DNA of 64,000 nucleotides from JAKZVK01 sp965248255 (GCA_965248255.1 CBDFIW010000004.1:2418001-2482000); one strand, 5' to 3'. Positions 1 through 8,212 are shown, counted from the stretch's first letter. A program made the numbers and translations. Notes: generated by a model from the sequence alone, not told the origin.

Positions 1-331
1 CCACCTTCGCGTCTCGTACACCCCGCGAACGCGCCGCCTCCACCACAGCTTGCGCGCAGGCGATCGGGTTGACGCCGCCCGCATTCGAGATGACCCGAAC
101 GTCCTTTTCGATGAGCAGAGGGAAGAGCCGGCCGGTGAGAGAAACAAAGTCGCGGGCGTACCCTTGCGAGGCGTCCCTCGACTTCTGCTTCTGCAAGATC
201 GACATCGTAACCTCGGCCAGATAGTCGAGGACGAGATAGTCGATCGGGCCCCGCTCGACTTGACGGACAGGGGCTTCGAGCCAATCGCCCCAGAAGCCCT
301 GTCCGTTCGCGATGCGGATAGAGGGTTTCAT
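1..331 (-). CDS. AtuA-family (DUF1446) protein, 3' part outside window
   Basis: The reverse strand reads open from an ATG at 331 to the window edge (110 codons), giving MKPSIRIANGQGFWGDWLEA and later the segment PIDYLVLDYLAEVTMSIL. This opening matches the N-terminus of AtuA-family (formerly DUF1446) proteins, named after the acyclic terpene utilisation cluster of Pseudomonas, whose exact reaction is unclear. It lies 36 bases downstream of the Dabb-like gene on the same strand, so the two may be co-transcribed. No clear ribosome binding site precedes the ATG. The forward-strand reading frame over this stretch is a shadow. The family call is from memory of the N-terminal signature; the C-terminal half is not visible. 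Confidence 0.75.
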   Translation of the reverse strand, partial: MKPSIRIANGQGFWGDWLEAPVRQVERGPIDYLVLDYLAEVTMSILQKQKSRDASQGYARDFVSLTGRLFPLLIEKDVRVISNAGGVNPIACAQAVVEAARSRGVRDAKV

Positions 332-367
332 GCGCGCCGGAGTCGAGCCGGCACGGGCGGCTCGGGG

Positions 368-769
368 TTACTCACCTAGGATGTCGTAGGTCGAGGTGCC
401 GCGCTGCCGGACCTTCTCGTAGACCTTGACCCACTCGGTGTGCGCTGGGTGGTCCGCGTAGACATCGAGAGCAGCTTCGTCGTCGAGCACCATGCAGACG
501 CCATGCTCGCGTACTCTCTTTTCTCCTTCCGAGTTGTAAACGTTCCCGGGACGACGAAGCTTGCCGTGCCAGGCCTGGTTCAGACCGGGGATCTTACCCG
601 GCAACTCATCGGTCGCTTTGCCGAATGCAGTCCAGTCGTCTTGGGTGGCCTCAGCGATGGGAGTGAAATAGAAGCAGTGAACGAGCTTTTTCTCACCCGC
701 CGAGGCGATGCCGGCGAGCAGCAGAATCCCTGTTAACAGAAAGCTGAAACGAACGAGTGTACGATGCAT
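368..769 (-). CDS. Secreted Dabb-like (stress responsive alpha/beta barrel) protein
   Basis: A 133-aa product. I chose the ATG at 769 because it begins a good signal peptide (MHRTLVRFSFLLTGILLLAG, cut near IASAG) and is preceded by AAGGAGTG about 12 bases upstream; the open frame extends further 5' with non-signal-like sequence. The mature part opens with LVHCFYFTPIAEATQDDW and has a central H-G-V-C-M-V-L-DDEAAL strand and a final HPAHTEWVK segment. This is the pattern of Dabb ferredoxin-like dimeric barrels: a strand, a helix with regular spacing, then a DHPxH-type helix. The molecular role of exported Dabb proteins is unknown. It sits upstream of the AtuA gene on the same strand. Confidence 0.7.
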   Translation of the reverse strand: MHRTLVRFSFLLTGILLLAGIASAGEKKLVHCFYFTPIAEATQDDWTAFGKATDELPGKIPGLNQAWHGKLRRPGNVYNSEGEKRVREHGVCMVLDDEAALDVYADHPAHTEWVKVYEKVRQRGTSTYDILGE

Positions 770-892
770 CGGATGATCACTCCTTGATTGATGATGTGCC
801 CTCAACAGGGGCCGCGGATACCGATTGTACCAGCTTGGCCTGTTGCTTCGGCCTCGCCGGGCCATTCACCGATGCGCCCATCCACAGACCCA

Positions 893-2284
893 TCAGGGCA
901 GGCCCCCTTCCCCCAGCTTCTCGAAGTATCGCGCCACGGCGCGGATGCCGCGGCGGAAGTTCGGCAGGTGGAATTTTTCGTTGGGCGCGTGCAGGTTGTC
1001 GTCCGGAAGGCCGAAGCCCATCATGACGGTCGGGACGCCGCAGTACCGGTTGAAGAGGTCCACAACGGGGATCGATGCGCCTGAGCGGATGAAGACGGTC
1101 TGTGTGCCGAAGACCTCGGTCAAAGCTTCGGCGGCAGTTTGGATGAAGGGATGGCCGGTATCGACGACGGACGGCGGACCGGCGCTGAGTTGACGAACCG
1201 AGACGACACATCCCTTCGGAGCGAGTGCCTCGACGTAGCGTCGGTACTTGTCGAAGACATCCTGGGGATCCATCCGGGGCGCCAGCCGCATGCTGATCTT
1301 CGCCACGGCCTGTGCGGGGATGACGGTTTTTGCACCCTCACCGGTGAAGCCGCCACAGATGCCGTGCACATCGAGCGAGGGCCGCGCCCAGGTCCGCTCA
1401 AGCACGCTGTAGCCCGGCTCGCCGGCAAGCGTGGTCGAGCCAACCTCGTTCTCGAGGTAGGCGTTTTCGTCAAACGGCAGGCGGCTCCAGGCCTCGCGTT
1501 CGGCGGCGGTGGGCGGTTCGAGGTGGTCGTAGATGCCCGGGATGAGTAACGTCCCGTCGGCGCCTTTGAGCTGCGCGATGATCTCGGCGAGGGCCTGCAG
1601 GGGGTTGGGTGCCGCGCCACCGTAGACGCCGGAATGAAGATCGGTGCGCGGACCCCGCACCTCGATCTCAGTGTAAATCGCGCCACGCAGGCCGACGCAG
1701 AGGGTCGGCAGCTCGGGCGCGAACATCTCGGTGTCGCACAGCAACGCGGCGTCGGCGCCCAGCGCTTGGCCCTGTCCTCGCAGGTAGGCGTCGATCATCT
1801 CGCCGCCGCTCTCCTCTTCGCCCTCGATCAGGAACTTGACGTTGAGCGGCAGCTTGCCTGTTGCCTGAAGGAACCCCTCGACGGCCTTCAGAAGGAGGTA
1901 GGTCTGCCCCTTGTCGTCGGCCGCGCCCCGCGCGAAGAGGTCGTCGCCGCGCACCTCGGGCTCGAAGGGAGGCGAATGCCACTCGTTCAGCGGATCGGGC
2001 GGCTGCACGTCGTAGTGGCCATAGAGGACGAGCGTCGGTTTGCCCGGCGCGCCTAGCCACTCGGCGGCAACAATCGGGTGTCCCTCGCCCTCAATGAGGC
2101 GGACATCATGCATGCCCATACGCTCAAGGTCGCCTGTGAGGAAGGCGGCCGCGCGGCCGATATCGGCTCGATGCTCGGGCAGCGTGCTGACGCTGGGTAT
2201 ACGCAGGAACTCCTTGAGGCCGTCGAGGAAGGCGTCCTGGTGGGCGGCGTAGTAGTCTTCGAGGGGATGGGATATGGAACTCAT
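893..2284 (-). CDS. M20-family metallopeptidase (dipeptidase type)
   Basis: A 463-aa product of full family length. Metal-site motifs are visible in order: YGHYDVQPPDPLNEW (His ligand plus the conserved Asp), RGAADDKGQ (bridging Asp), EGEEESGG (general base Glu and ligand Glu), DTEMF and a C-terminal LHAPNEKF His. The substrate-loop segment RGPRTDLHSGVYGG marks the lid/dimerisation domain. Together these place it in the dipeptidase branch of the M20 family (beta-Ala-His/cytosolic nonspecific dipeptidase-like), which hydrolyses short peptides with two zinc or manganese ions. No signal peptide, so cytoplasmic. No obvious Shine-Dalgarno precedes ATG 2284. It is followed 123 bases later by the Dabb-like gene on the same strand. 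Confidence 0.9.
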   Translation of the reverse strand: MSSISHPLEDYYAAHQDAFLDGLKEFLRIPSVSTLPEHRADIGRAAAFLTGDLERMGMHDVRLIEGEGHPIVAAEWLGAPGKPTLVLYGHYDVQPPDPLNEWHSPPFEPEVRGDDLFARGAADDKGQTYLLLKAVEGFLQATGKLPLNVKFLIEGEEESGGEMIDAYLRGQGQALGADAALLCDTEMFAPELPTLCVGLRGAIYTEIEVRGPRTDLHSGVYGGAAPNPLQALAEIIAQLKGADGTLLIPGIYDHLEPPTAAEREAWSRLPFDENAYLENEVGSTTLAGEPGYSVLERTWARPSLDVHGICGGFTGEGAKTVIPAQAVAKISMRLAPRMDPQDVFDKYRRYVEALAPKGCVVSVRQLSAGPPSVVDTGHPFIQTAAEALTEVFGTQTVFIRSGASIPVVDLFNRYCGVPTVMMGFGLPDDNLHAPNEKFHLPNFRRGIRAVARYFEKLGEGGLP

Positions 2285-2339
2285 GGTTGGGCTAGCCGCA
2301 CTGAATGGATCTCAAGTCGTTGCTTGGAAGTGGGTTCAT

Positions 2340-2690
2340 GGAAATTGGGTTCGTTTGGGTTTCATGAAGATTGGGTTTGTTTCGTCGTTTGTCACTGAGC
2401 CGTTGATCCGTTGGCTACCGAGGGGGTGGGCAACCCTTTGCCCGCGCTTGCGATGGGTTCGTTTCGTCGCGGCATGCAGTGGCCGTGGCGCATGGGACCG
2501 CGATGAGATTGGGTTCGCTTCGTTTTTCGGTTGCTGAGGCGTGGGGCAGGAGCCCTGATTCGGCTGCAAGACCCTGACCCCAAGAGGCTTCGGCGGAATT
2601 GGGCCCGTTTCGTTTCGCATGAGTCTCTCTGGAGCCCTGTGCTGACGGGCTCGGCGGTGGCTGCGATTGGGCTCGTTTCGGTCTTCGGTC
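2340..2690 (+). repeat. Six degenerate 'ATTGGGTTCGTTTCG' units (NEPN-type repeat)
   Basis: Units begin near 2342, 2369, 2453, 2507, 2596 and 2666. Each resembles ATTGGGTTCGTTTCGT followed by TCATG or TTCGG, and they are separated by unrelated filler. On the reverse strand the unit reads as Asn-Glu-Pro-Asn or Lys-Arg-Thr-Gln, giving the spurious NEPN-like peptides often mis-annotated as proteins. A reverse-complement unit (AACGAACCCAATCTC) occurs near 48668. The units are imperfect and unevenly spaced, so this is an interspersed family rather than a simple tandem repeat. Confidence 0.7.
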
Positions 2691-2794
2691 GCTGGAGGGT
2701 GGGGCCACGGGCCGGTGGAGTCGATTGCCGGAATGGCTGCGGGGTGGCTTGCGTGGCTGTGCCTCATCTGTCTCCGTGCAAGGTTGGTTGAGTC

Positions 2795-2883
2795 GCCCTT
2801 TCAGGGCTCAGGAGATGTTGGTTGGGATCGTTACCCCTGGGCTCACGCCCAGGGCTGTTATCTGGACCACCCTTTCGGGGTTC
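2795..2883. repeat. Cluster of three short palindromes
   Basis: Three hairpins follow each other: GCCCT-TTC-AGGGC (2795-2807), CCCTGGGC-TCAC-GCCCAGGG (2835-2854), and ACCC-TTTC-GGGGT (near 2869-2881). The stems are perfect or nearly so. The order of a CCCTTTCAGGG hairpin, a CTGGGCTCACGCCCAG hairpin and a CCCTTTCGGGG hairpin recalls intergenic palindrome clusters common in Planctomycetota and Acidobacteriota. Function is unknown. Confidence 0.65.
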
Positions 2884-3305
2884 GCAATCGTGGCTGGCGC
2901 CGTGATGTGAACGTGTTGCCCTCGCACCCGTGTGTCCTTTCCAGGTACAGGGCGCCCTTCCGAATGCTGGTGAGATCGCGGCCAACGTTTCCTCGCCCCC
3001 AGTATACGAACCCGTACTACGGCCGACGGGGTAGCTGGACGGGTAAGTGGCTGAAAGGATGGGGGAAATTGTTTTTGAAAATCGGTGATTCCAAGAAGCG
3101 GTGGCGGTTGGGCACGGGGTGAGTTCGGTGGCTGTCCGTCGTCGTCCTCGTCCTCGTCGCCTCTCGTCGTCAGTTCCCGAAACCGAGGAACACGCCACGA
3201 ACCGCTTGTTTCAGGCGCCGATGCTCAAGCCCTTCCCGGGTGCCAGCATCGCTCAAAACTCCTCCACTTGCGGACTTCTAGTACAGTAGTGTCGGAGCGG
3301 CACAG

Positions 3306-4172
3306 ATGGGGAACAGATCGATTGCGATAGCGATTGTGCTTGGCGGATTGCCGGTTTCGGCGGGCCTTGCCCAGACTCCGGCTGCTCTCGAAGCCCATTT
3401 CGAAGGGACCCACATCCAGGTCAAGATGGACATGCCAGGCGACAACGACGGCGTCGATGTTTGGCCGCACCGGGAGATCCCGGTGGACTTTACGCGGGTG
3501 GGGAATCGCTTGCGCCGCTTTGGAGTAGCGTTGCGGAAAGGCGATTCCGTGATGGTCACCAAGATTCGAGTGAAGAAGAAGCTGATCGAGTTTCACTTGG
3601 GCGGCGGTGGCTACACGGGTGGGGCCGGTGCTCCCTACATCTCAACCAATGTTCGCAAGTCCAGCCGCGAGAAAGAGCTGGAGGATCTGATCAAAGAAGA
3701 AGCCGACGAGCGCCGGAAAAACCGACTCAAGGCCCAGCATCGCGACCTCCGCGATGAGCGTCGCCGCGAAGAAGCTCACCTCCGTGCCGAAGCGGCCCAG
3801 GCCAAAGCGCTTGCCGAACAACGTGAGCGGGAGTTGCGAGCTACCAGCGGCTCGCGGTTCAATCTCCGCTTCAGCGGGCCGGTGCCGGATGAGTTCTTGA
3901 GGCCCGAAGGCCTGGCAGCCGCGTTCGCGGACTATGTTGATTTTGGTGATGGCGGCACTGGAGCACCGCTCCAGCTAGCTTCGGTCTTTCCGCTGCGGAA
4001 GGGAATGAGCGCTGCCGAGGTAGAAGCCGTTTTCGGCCAGCCATCCGGCCGCACCACAGAAACGGCCGCCGGTCTCGAGGTGACACGGCACGTCTATGAA
4101 CTCGGCGAAGCCACCCTCACCGTGCGCTACGTGGATGGAGTGCTGGTGAAATACGTTCTGGAGTCACGTTGA
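3306..4172 (+). CDS. Exported protein of unknown function with charged coiled-coil middle
   Basis: A 288-aa protein. I do not recognise a named family. Residues 1-22 form a signal peptide (MGNRSIAIAIVLGGLPVSAG, then LAQTP). Residues 23-105 are probably a beta-rich domain (FEGTHIQVKMDMPGDNDGVD). Residues about 118-180 are a strongly charged Lys/Arg/Glu helix (EKELEDLIKEEADERRKNRL), a likely coiled coil. The C-terminal 75 residues contain LRKGMSAAEVEAVFGQPSGR, which resembles the SmpA/OmlA-BamE-type 'G-M-s-x-x-E-V-x-x-l-f-G-x-P' outer-membrane assembly motif, so a periplasmic or outer-membrane-associated role is plausible. A GGAG lies about 9 bases before the ATG. Isolated gene, no operon partner on its strand. 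Confidence 0.75.
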   Translation: MGNRSIAIAIVLGGLPVSAGLAQTPAALEAHFEGTHIQVKMDMPGDNDGVDVWPHREIPVDFTRVGNRLRRFGVALRKGDSVMVTKIRVKKKLIEFHLGGGGYTGGAGAPYISTNVRKSSREKELEDLIKEEADERRKNRLKAQHRDLRDERRREEAHLRAEAAQAKALAEQRERELRATSGSRFNLRFSGPVPDEFLRPEGLAAAFADYVDFGDGGTGAPLQLASVFPLRKGMSAAEVEAVFGQPSGRTTETAAGLEVTRHVYELGEATLTVRYVDGVLVKYVLESR

Positions 4173-4296
4173 GCACGATGCTGCCGGCCAGGAACGAGGG
4201 CGCGTAGAACGGTCACCTAGCTGTCTGAGAGATGCATTTCCCACCAACCATCTTCGATCCAGACGTCTGTGTAGGCGGTCGAAGCAGGCAGGTCCT

Positions 4297-4482
4297 TCAG
4301 GAATCGCTTCGATGTCGTCCGCGGCCTTCGAATCGATAGGAGGAGACGATGAACCACGCGACGGCCACCAGCACGAGCAAACAGATGGCCTTGATCGCCA
4401 GCGGGCTGTCAAAGAAAGTGTAGATCGCTCCAGTGCCGGCAGAAGTGAATTGTTCCCAGGATTGAATCGGACTTGTATCCAT
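4297..4482 (-). CDS. 61-aa single-TM protein, copy 1 (partner of amt remnant)
   Basis: The product begins MDTSPIQSWEQFTSAGTGAI, then has one transmembrane helix (about residues 29-46, AIKAICLLVLVAVAWFIVSS) and a short basic tail YRFEGRGRHRSDS. GGAG lies upstream of the ATG (AGGAGATTGTGACCA). A second copy at 44289-44474 differs at only 12 of 61 positions. Both copies directly follow ammonium transporter sequence, here just the last codons at 4539-4610. Conservation of both the peptide and its leader shows it is a real gene. I do not recognise the family. The placement suggests a small accessory subunit or regulator of the transporter, which is inference. Confidence 0.8.
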   Translation of the reverse strand: MDTSPIQSWEQFTSAGTGAIYTFFDSPLAIKAICLLVLVAVAWFIVSSYRFEGRGRHRSDS

Positions 4483-4538
4483 TGGTCACAATCTCCTAGT
4501 GAAGAGTGAGTGATGCGGATCGCCGTGCAAAGAGCTGC

Positions 4539-4610
4539 TCAGTTGTTCGCGTGAATGATCTGCTTGCCATTTGGGTTATTCTGAGCGTGAATTTCCGAAA
4601 CATCGAGCTT
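4539..4610 (-). pseudogene. amt: 3' stub of an ammonium transporter gene
   Basis: The reverse strand encodes LDVSEI...IIHANN then TGA. The intact end of the transporter at 44.2 kb reads LDIAEL...IIHANN then TGA. The bases after the stop are also alike (CACTCACTCTTCACT in both), leading into the 61-aa gene. Upstream of about codon 22 the homology ends and the frame turns into unrelated sequence running into the sialidase promoter region. So this locus is the 3' end of a duplicated amt plus small-gene module whose transporter has been deleted. Confidence 0.75.
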
Positions 4611-4778
4611 CCGGTTGCCCGACGAGTTCTCACCGCGCCCGCAGCGGCTAGCTCGACAGTCCAGGCGCCGCGAAAACTGGACCATCGTGCACCGTACCCA
4701 GATCGGCATGAGGCGCGCTCGTCGGGAGAGAGTTCGGCGGCAGTCCCACAGAGCACACACAGCAGCCTCAAGAAACCT

Positions 4779-6062
4779 ATGATGCCAGACCAAGCAACCT
4801 CGCGCCGCCAGTTCCTGAGACAGTCCGCGATCGCCGCATCGGCTGGAGCCCTCGTTTGGGGTTCACTCGACGAGCGAACCGTGGCAAACGCCGCTGAGGT
4901 CGATCGATCCATCACGGTCAAAACGCCGCCCGCCGTCCGGCAGGTCGATGTCCTGTTCGATTCGACAACCTACACCGCGTTTCCGCATGTCGTGCGACTC
5001 GATGGAAACGAATTGCTGATGGCCTTCCGCCAGGCGCCTAGCCAGGAGCGCGTTCGCCATACGCACCCGCGCAGCGTGATCACCGTCATTCGTTCCTACG
5101 ACTTGGGCGAGAGCTGGGACATCGAGAACGCCGGACAGCTCGCCGCGGGAGGGGGCCAGGAGTTTGCACCGATCTACCTCGGCGACGGAGTGGTCGGCGG
5201 GCTCTTGGCCATGCACGAGGTCGTCCCGGTCAAGGAAAGTCAACGAACCGCGATTCCTCACAACCACAAACGCGAATACCCGTTCCGCAACGTCGGCGGA
5301 TTCTGGTGTTGGAGCGACAACTCCGGTCTCACCTGGCCGCTCCACCACCACGTCCTGTTCGCGCCGAAGCTGCAGACATGCTCGACCGCGATCAAACTCG
5401 CCACGGGAGCGTTGCTGGCCCCCTGCTATGGCAATATCGATCAAGGACTGAGCGGTGTTTCATCCAACGTCGTCTACCGATCCGACGACAACGGCAAGAC
5501 GTGGTCGGCTTCCACGGTGATGGCCAGGGGAACCAAAGCCACGCGGGACTATCACGAGCCGTGCATCCTCGAGCTGGGTGACGGACATCTGCTCGGGATG
5601 CATCGTGTTGGCCGATGCCAGGACGGCCGCAACGGCTTGTTTTGGCAAAACGAGTCGCGCGACGGAGGCAAATCATGGACCAGTCCCGTCGAGACCAACA
5701 TCACATCGGGAGCTTGTCCGCGGCTGCTAAAGCTGTCCGATGGCCGCATACTGTTGACCTACGGACGGCGTTACGAACCGTACGGTCTGTACGCGAGACT
5801 GAGTAGCGATGGAGGAAAGAGATGGAGCGAGGCATCGTGGCTGCTGCGAGCCGCACCCAACGGCAACCAGGGCTACAGTTCCTCCGTCGAGATCGAGCCC
5901 GGCCGAATCTTCACTGCCTGCTACGCGGAGAATGGTGATGGTGTGACCGGCATCACCGGCACGTTCTGGAGTGTTCCGTCGGGAGGAGACGTAGTGAACG
6001 GGCGACGAAGTGGGTTCATCGCGGTGAACCAGCCGATGGCGCCCACATCTTCCCAAGAGTAG
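4779..6062 (+). CDS. Tat-exported sialidase/BNR-repeat glycosidase
   Basis: About 427 aa from the ATG at 4779 (a second in-frame ATG follows at 4782); the frame stays open further 5' but that part overlaps the antisense amt stub. The N-terminus SRRQFLRQSAIAASAGALVW is a twin-arginine signal. Asp-box motifs of the six-bladed sialidase fold are visible: SDDNGKTWS, SRDGGKSWTS and SSDGGKRWSEAS. SYDLGESWD and SDNSGLTWP are further degenerate boxes. The family includes exo-alpha-sialidases and relatives that release terminal sugars from glycans; substrate cannot be told from sequence alone. The product is folded in the cytoplasm and exported. The final 300 bases are duplicated at 6772-7068 beyond an ORF6N gene. 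Confidence 0.85.
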   Translation: MMPDQATSRRQFLRQSAIAASAGALVWGSLDERTVANAAEVDRSITVKTPPAVRQVDVLFDSTTYTAFPHVVRLDGNELLMAFRQAPSQERVRHTHPRSVITVIRSYDLGESWDIENAGQLAAGGGQEFAPIYLGDGVVGGLLAMHEVVPVKESQRTAIPHNHKREYPFRNVGGFWCWSDNSGLTWPLHHHVLFAPKLQTCSTAIKLATGALLAPCYGNIDQGLSGVSSNVVYRSDDNGKTWSASTVMARGTKATRDYHEPCILELGDGHLLGMHRVGRCQDGRNGLFWQNESRDGGKSWTSPVETNITSGACPRLLKLSDGRILLTYGRRYEPYGLYARLSSDGGKRWSEASWLLRAAPNGNQGYSSSVEIEPGRIFTACYAENGDGVTGITGTFWSVPSGGDVVNGRRSGFIAVNQPMAPTSSQE

Positions 6063-6170
6063 TAGCCCGGACTCTCCCCGACTGCCTCCCTGAACTGCCC
6101 ATCAAACTGCCCCGAACTGCCGCTGCAACCATGGGCGCGGCTGCCCGATCCGTGCTAGACTCGCGCCTTC

Positions 6171-6716
6171 GTGCCACAGAAGACCCCAGAGCAGGTTCCC
6201 GTCGCTGTCGAATTCGTAGAGCGACGCATCTACTTCATTCGCGGGCAAAAGGTGATGCTCGATAAGGACCTCGCGGAGCTCTATGGAGTCCCGACCAAAT
6301 CTCTGAACCTGGCCGTAAAGAGAAATATCGAGCGCTTTCCTGACGATTTCATGTTTCGGCTCACCCGCGAAGAGGACGAAGCTTTGAGGTTTCAGATTGA
6401 AACCTCAAAGACCAGCCGTGGCGGACGTCGGTACCCGCCCTACGGCTTCACCGAACAGGGCGTTGCGATGCTTTCGGGGGTTCTGCGAAGCTCGAGGGCC
6501 GTGCAGGCGAACGTCGCCATCATGAGGGCCTTCGTGCGCCTGCGCCAGATGCTCGCCGGCCACAAGGAGCTGGCTCGCGAGCTCGAGCAGATGGAGAAGA
6601 AGTACGACGCTCAGTTTAAGGTTGTCTTCGACGCGATCCGAAAGCTGATGGCCCCACCCTCGCCAAAACCGAAGCGCCCGATAGGTTTTCGCCCCGGCAA
6701 GAGGCCTACCTCTTGA
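6171..6716 (+). CDS. ORF6N-domain DNA-binding protein
   Basis: A 181-aa protein with a GTG start. Residues 12-100 match the ORF6N domain: VEFVERRIYFIRGQKVMLDK, DLAELYGVPTKSLNLAVKRN, RFPDDFMFRLT and PPYGFTEQGVAMLSGVL. The C-terminus is a short charged helix ending in a Pro/Lys tail. ORF6N proteins occur in phages and mobile elements and also widely in chromosomes; most are thought to be DNA-binding regulators or antirepressors. The gene sits exactly between the intact sialidase 3' end and a duplicated copy of that end, so it probably arrived with, or was trapped by, a duplication event. Confidence 0.85.
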   Translation: MPQKTPEQVPVAVEFVERRIYFIRGQKVMLDKDLAELYGVPTKSLNLAVKRNIERFPDDFMFRLTREEDEALRFQIETSKTSRGGRRYPPYGFTEQGVAMLSGVLRSSRAVQANVAIMRAFVRLRQMLAGHKELARELEQMEKKYDAQFKVVFDAIRKLMAPPSPKPKRPIGFRPGKRPTS

Positions 6717-6771
6717 ACCGAAGACGAGGGCAAACCGGGGGGGCCGTCCCCGACTTTCCCCCGTCTTTCCC

Positions 6772-7068
6772 GAGACCAACATCACATCGGGAGCCTGTCC
6801 GCGGCTGCTTAAACTCGCCGATGGCCGCACTCTGTTGACCTACGGACGGCGCTACGAACCGTACGGACTGTACGCGAGAGTGAGTGGCGATGGAGGAAAG
6901 AGATGGAGCGAGGCATCATGGCTGCTGCAAGCCGCACCCAACGGCGACCAAGGCTACAGTTCCTCTGTCGAGATCGAGCCCGGTCGAATCTTCACTGCCT
7001 GCTACGCACAGAACAATGATGGTGTGACCGGCATCACGGGCACGTTCTGGGGACTTCCGTCAGGATGA
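6772..7068 (+). pseudogene. Duplicated 3' fragment of the sialidase gene
   Basis: From ETNITSGACPRLLKL onward this stretch repeats the last third of the sialidase (5692-6000) at about 90% nucleotide identity by eye, ending GITGTFWGLPSG then TGA. It has no start codon or signal peptide. Homology continues past the stop into diverged sequence up to about 7110, just before the IS3 end at 7121. The differences are mostly synonymous, so the fragment may once have been part of a functional paralogue. Confidence 0.85.
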
Positions 7069-7381
7069 CCGTGGTCAAAGGGTGACAAAGGGGTTTCATC
7101 GTGACCCAAAGGGGACACCATGGAGTGGACCCCTGTGGCGAGGCCAAGAAAGTAGGGACGGGTCGCGGTTGACTGAAAAAGGATAGCCAATCCAGCCCAA
7201 TGGGGGCATGATCAACTCATCCGGGGAAGCGGAGCCGGGCTCTGCTGGAGAGCAACCCACCAAGGAATACCCGGCCGCAGACTCATCGCAACGATGAGGG
7301 CGGGGTGCTCGCCTACTGAGGCCGCATCCCGCCTTGTGCTGCGCCATCGGATCGATAGATCTGCTCATGCCTTAAGAAAAC

Positions 7382-8212
7382 TCAGGCGGCGTTAGCCGCC
7401 TCTTCCCACAGCCGCTCATACTCTTGCGGCGGCCGATAGCCCAGCGCCGAATGCAATCGCGTACGATTGTATTCCCACTCAATATAAGCGCCGATCTCGG
7501 CCTGCGCCTGGGCCAAACTTTCATACTCGCTGCAGTCGACTTCCTCGCTTTTCAAAGTCTTGAAAAAGCTTTCCACGTACGCGTTGTCCTGCGGGCAGCC
7601 CTTGCGGCTCATCGATATCCTCGCGCCCGCTTGCCGCAGGGTGGCTACATAAGCTTCCGCGGCGTACTGCGAACCTTGATCGGAATGATGAATCCAGCCC
7701 GGCGCCGGACGCCGGCTGCTCAACGCTTGTTGCAGCGCCGCCAGCGGCAATTCGGTTTTCAGGTTCGGACCCACGGCCCAGCCCACCACGCGCCGCGAAT
7801 ACACGTCCAACACCACCGCCACATAGACGAAGTGGTTTCCCAATCGTACGTAGCTGAGATCGGAGCCCCACAGTTTGTTGGGACCCGTGGGTTGGAAATC
7901 GCGCGTCAGGTTTTCATAACGCCGCAGCGAGTGCTTCGAATCGGTCGTTCGCGGAACGGTGCGGCGACGTCGCCGCAAGAGCTTCTCTTCGCGCATCACC
8001 CGTTGCACGCGCTTGCGATTGACCAGCAGCTTTTGACGGCGCAGCTGTTGGGTCGTCCGCCGGGTGCCGTAGGCCGGATGGTCCAAGGCGGCGTGGACAA
8101 TGGCCTGCCGCAGTTCCCCGACCTGCTCGCTGTCGGGTTTGGCCTGGCGGTAGAGGCTGGCTCGCGCCAGTCCGCTCAAGCGGCACAAATCGCGCGTGCT
8201 CAGCGTGCTCAT
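7382..8212 (-). CDS. IS3-family transposase orfB (DDE integrase), copy A
   Basis: A 276-aa protein with an HTH_21-type N-terminus (ALDHPAYGTRRTTQQLRRQK) and an rve integrase core. Catalytic residues are visible: Asp in LWGSDLSYVRL, Asp in WIHHSDQGSQYAA and Glu in DNAYVESFFKTLKSEE. The C-terminus NRTRLHSALGYRPPQEYE is typical of the family. It differs from copy B only at IEWEYN versus IERECN. In IS3 elements OrfB is normally made as an OrfAB fusion; here the start overlaps orfA by four bases. Confidence 0.92.
   Translation of the reverse strand: MSTLSTRDLCRLSGLARASLYRQAKPDSEQVGELRQAIVHAALDHPAYGTRRTTQQLRRQKLLVNRKRVQRVMREEKLLRRRRRTVPRTTDSKHSLRRYENLTRDFQPTGPNKLWGSDLSYVRLGNHFVYVAVVLDVYSRRVVGWAVGPNLKTELPLAALQQALSSRRPAPGWIHHSDQGSQYAAEAYVATLRQAGARISMSRKGCPQDNAYVESFFKTLKSEEVDCSEYESLAQAQAEIGAYIEWEYNRTRLHSALGYRPPQEYERLWEEAANAA

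Larger units (their letters stand above)
2285..3305. other. Gene-free kilobase between M20 and the next secreted protein
   Basis: No convincing gene on either strand. Apparent frames here have arginine/proline-rich, repeat-derived translations. The stretch holds a run of six degenerate ATTGGGTTCGTTTCG-like units (2340-2690) and a cluster of three short hairpins (2795-2883). From about 2890 to 3250 it is GC-rich sequence with no structure I can support. It looks like a landing field for short interspersed repeats. Confidence 0.7.

Noticed and set aside
2336..2767. 143-codon reverse frame in the repeat field
   Set aside because: Its sequence is generated by the ATTGGGTTCGTTT repeats (NEPN-like peptides), with no sign of a fold.
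7069..7120. Missing N-terminus of the IS91-associated integrase on the far side of IS3 copy A
   Set aside because: The flank is clearly the diverged continuation of the sialidase duplicate, not integrase.
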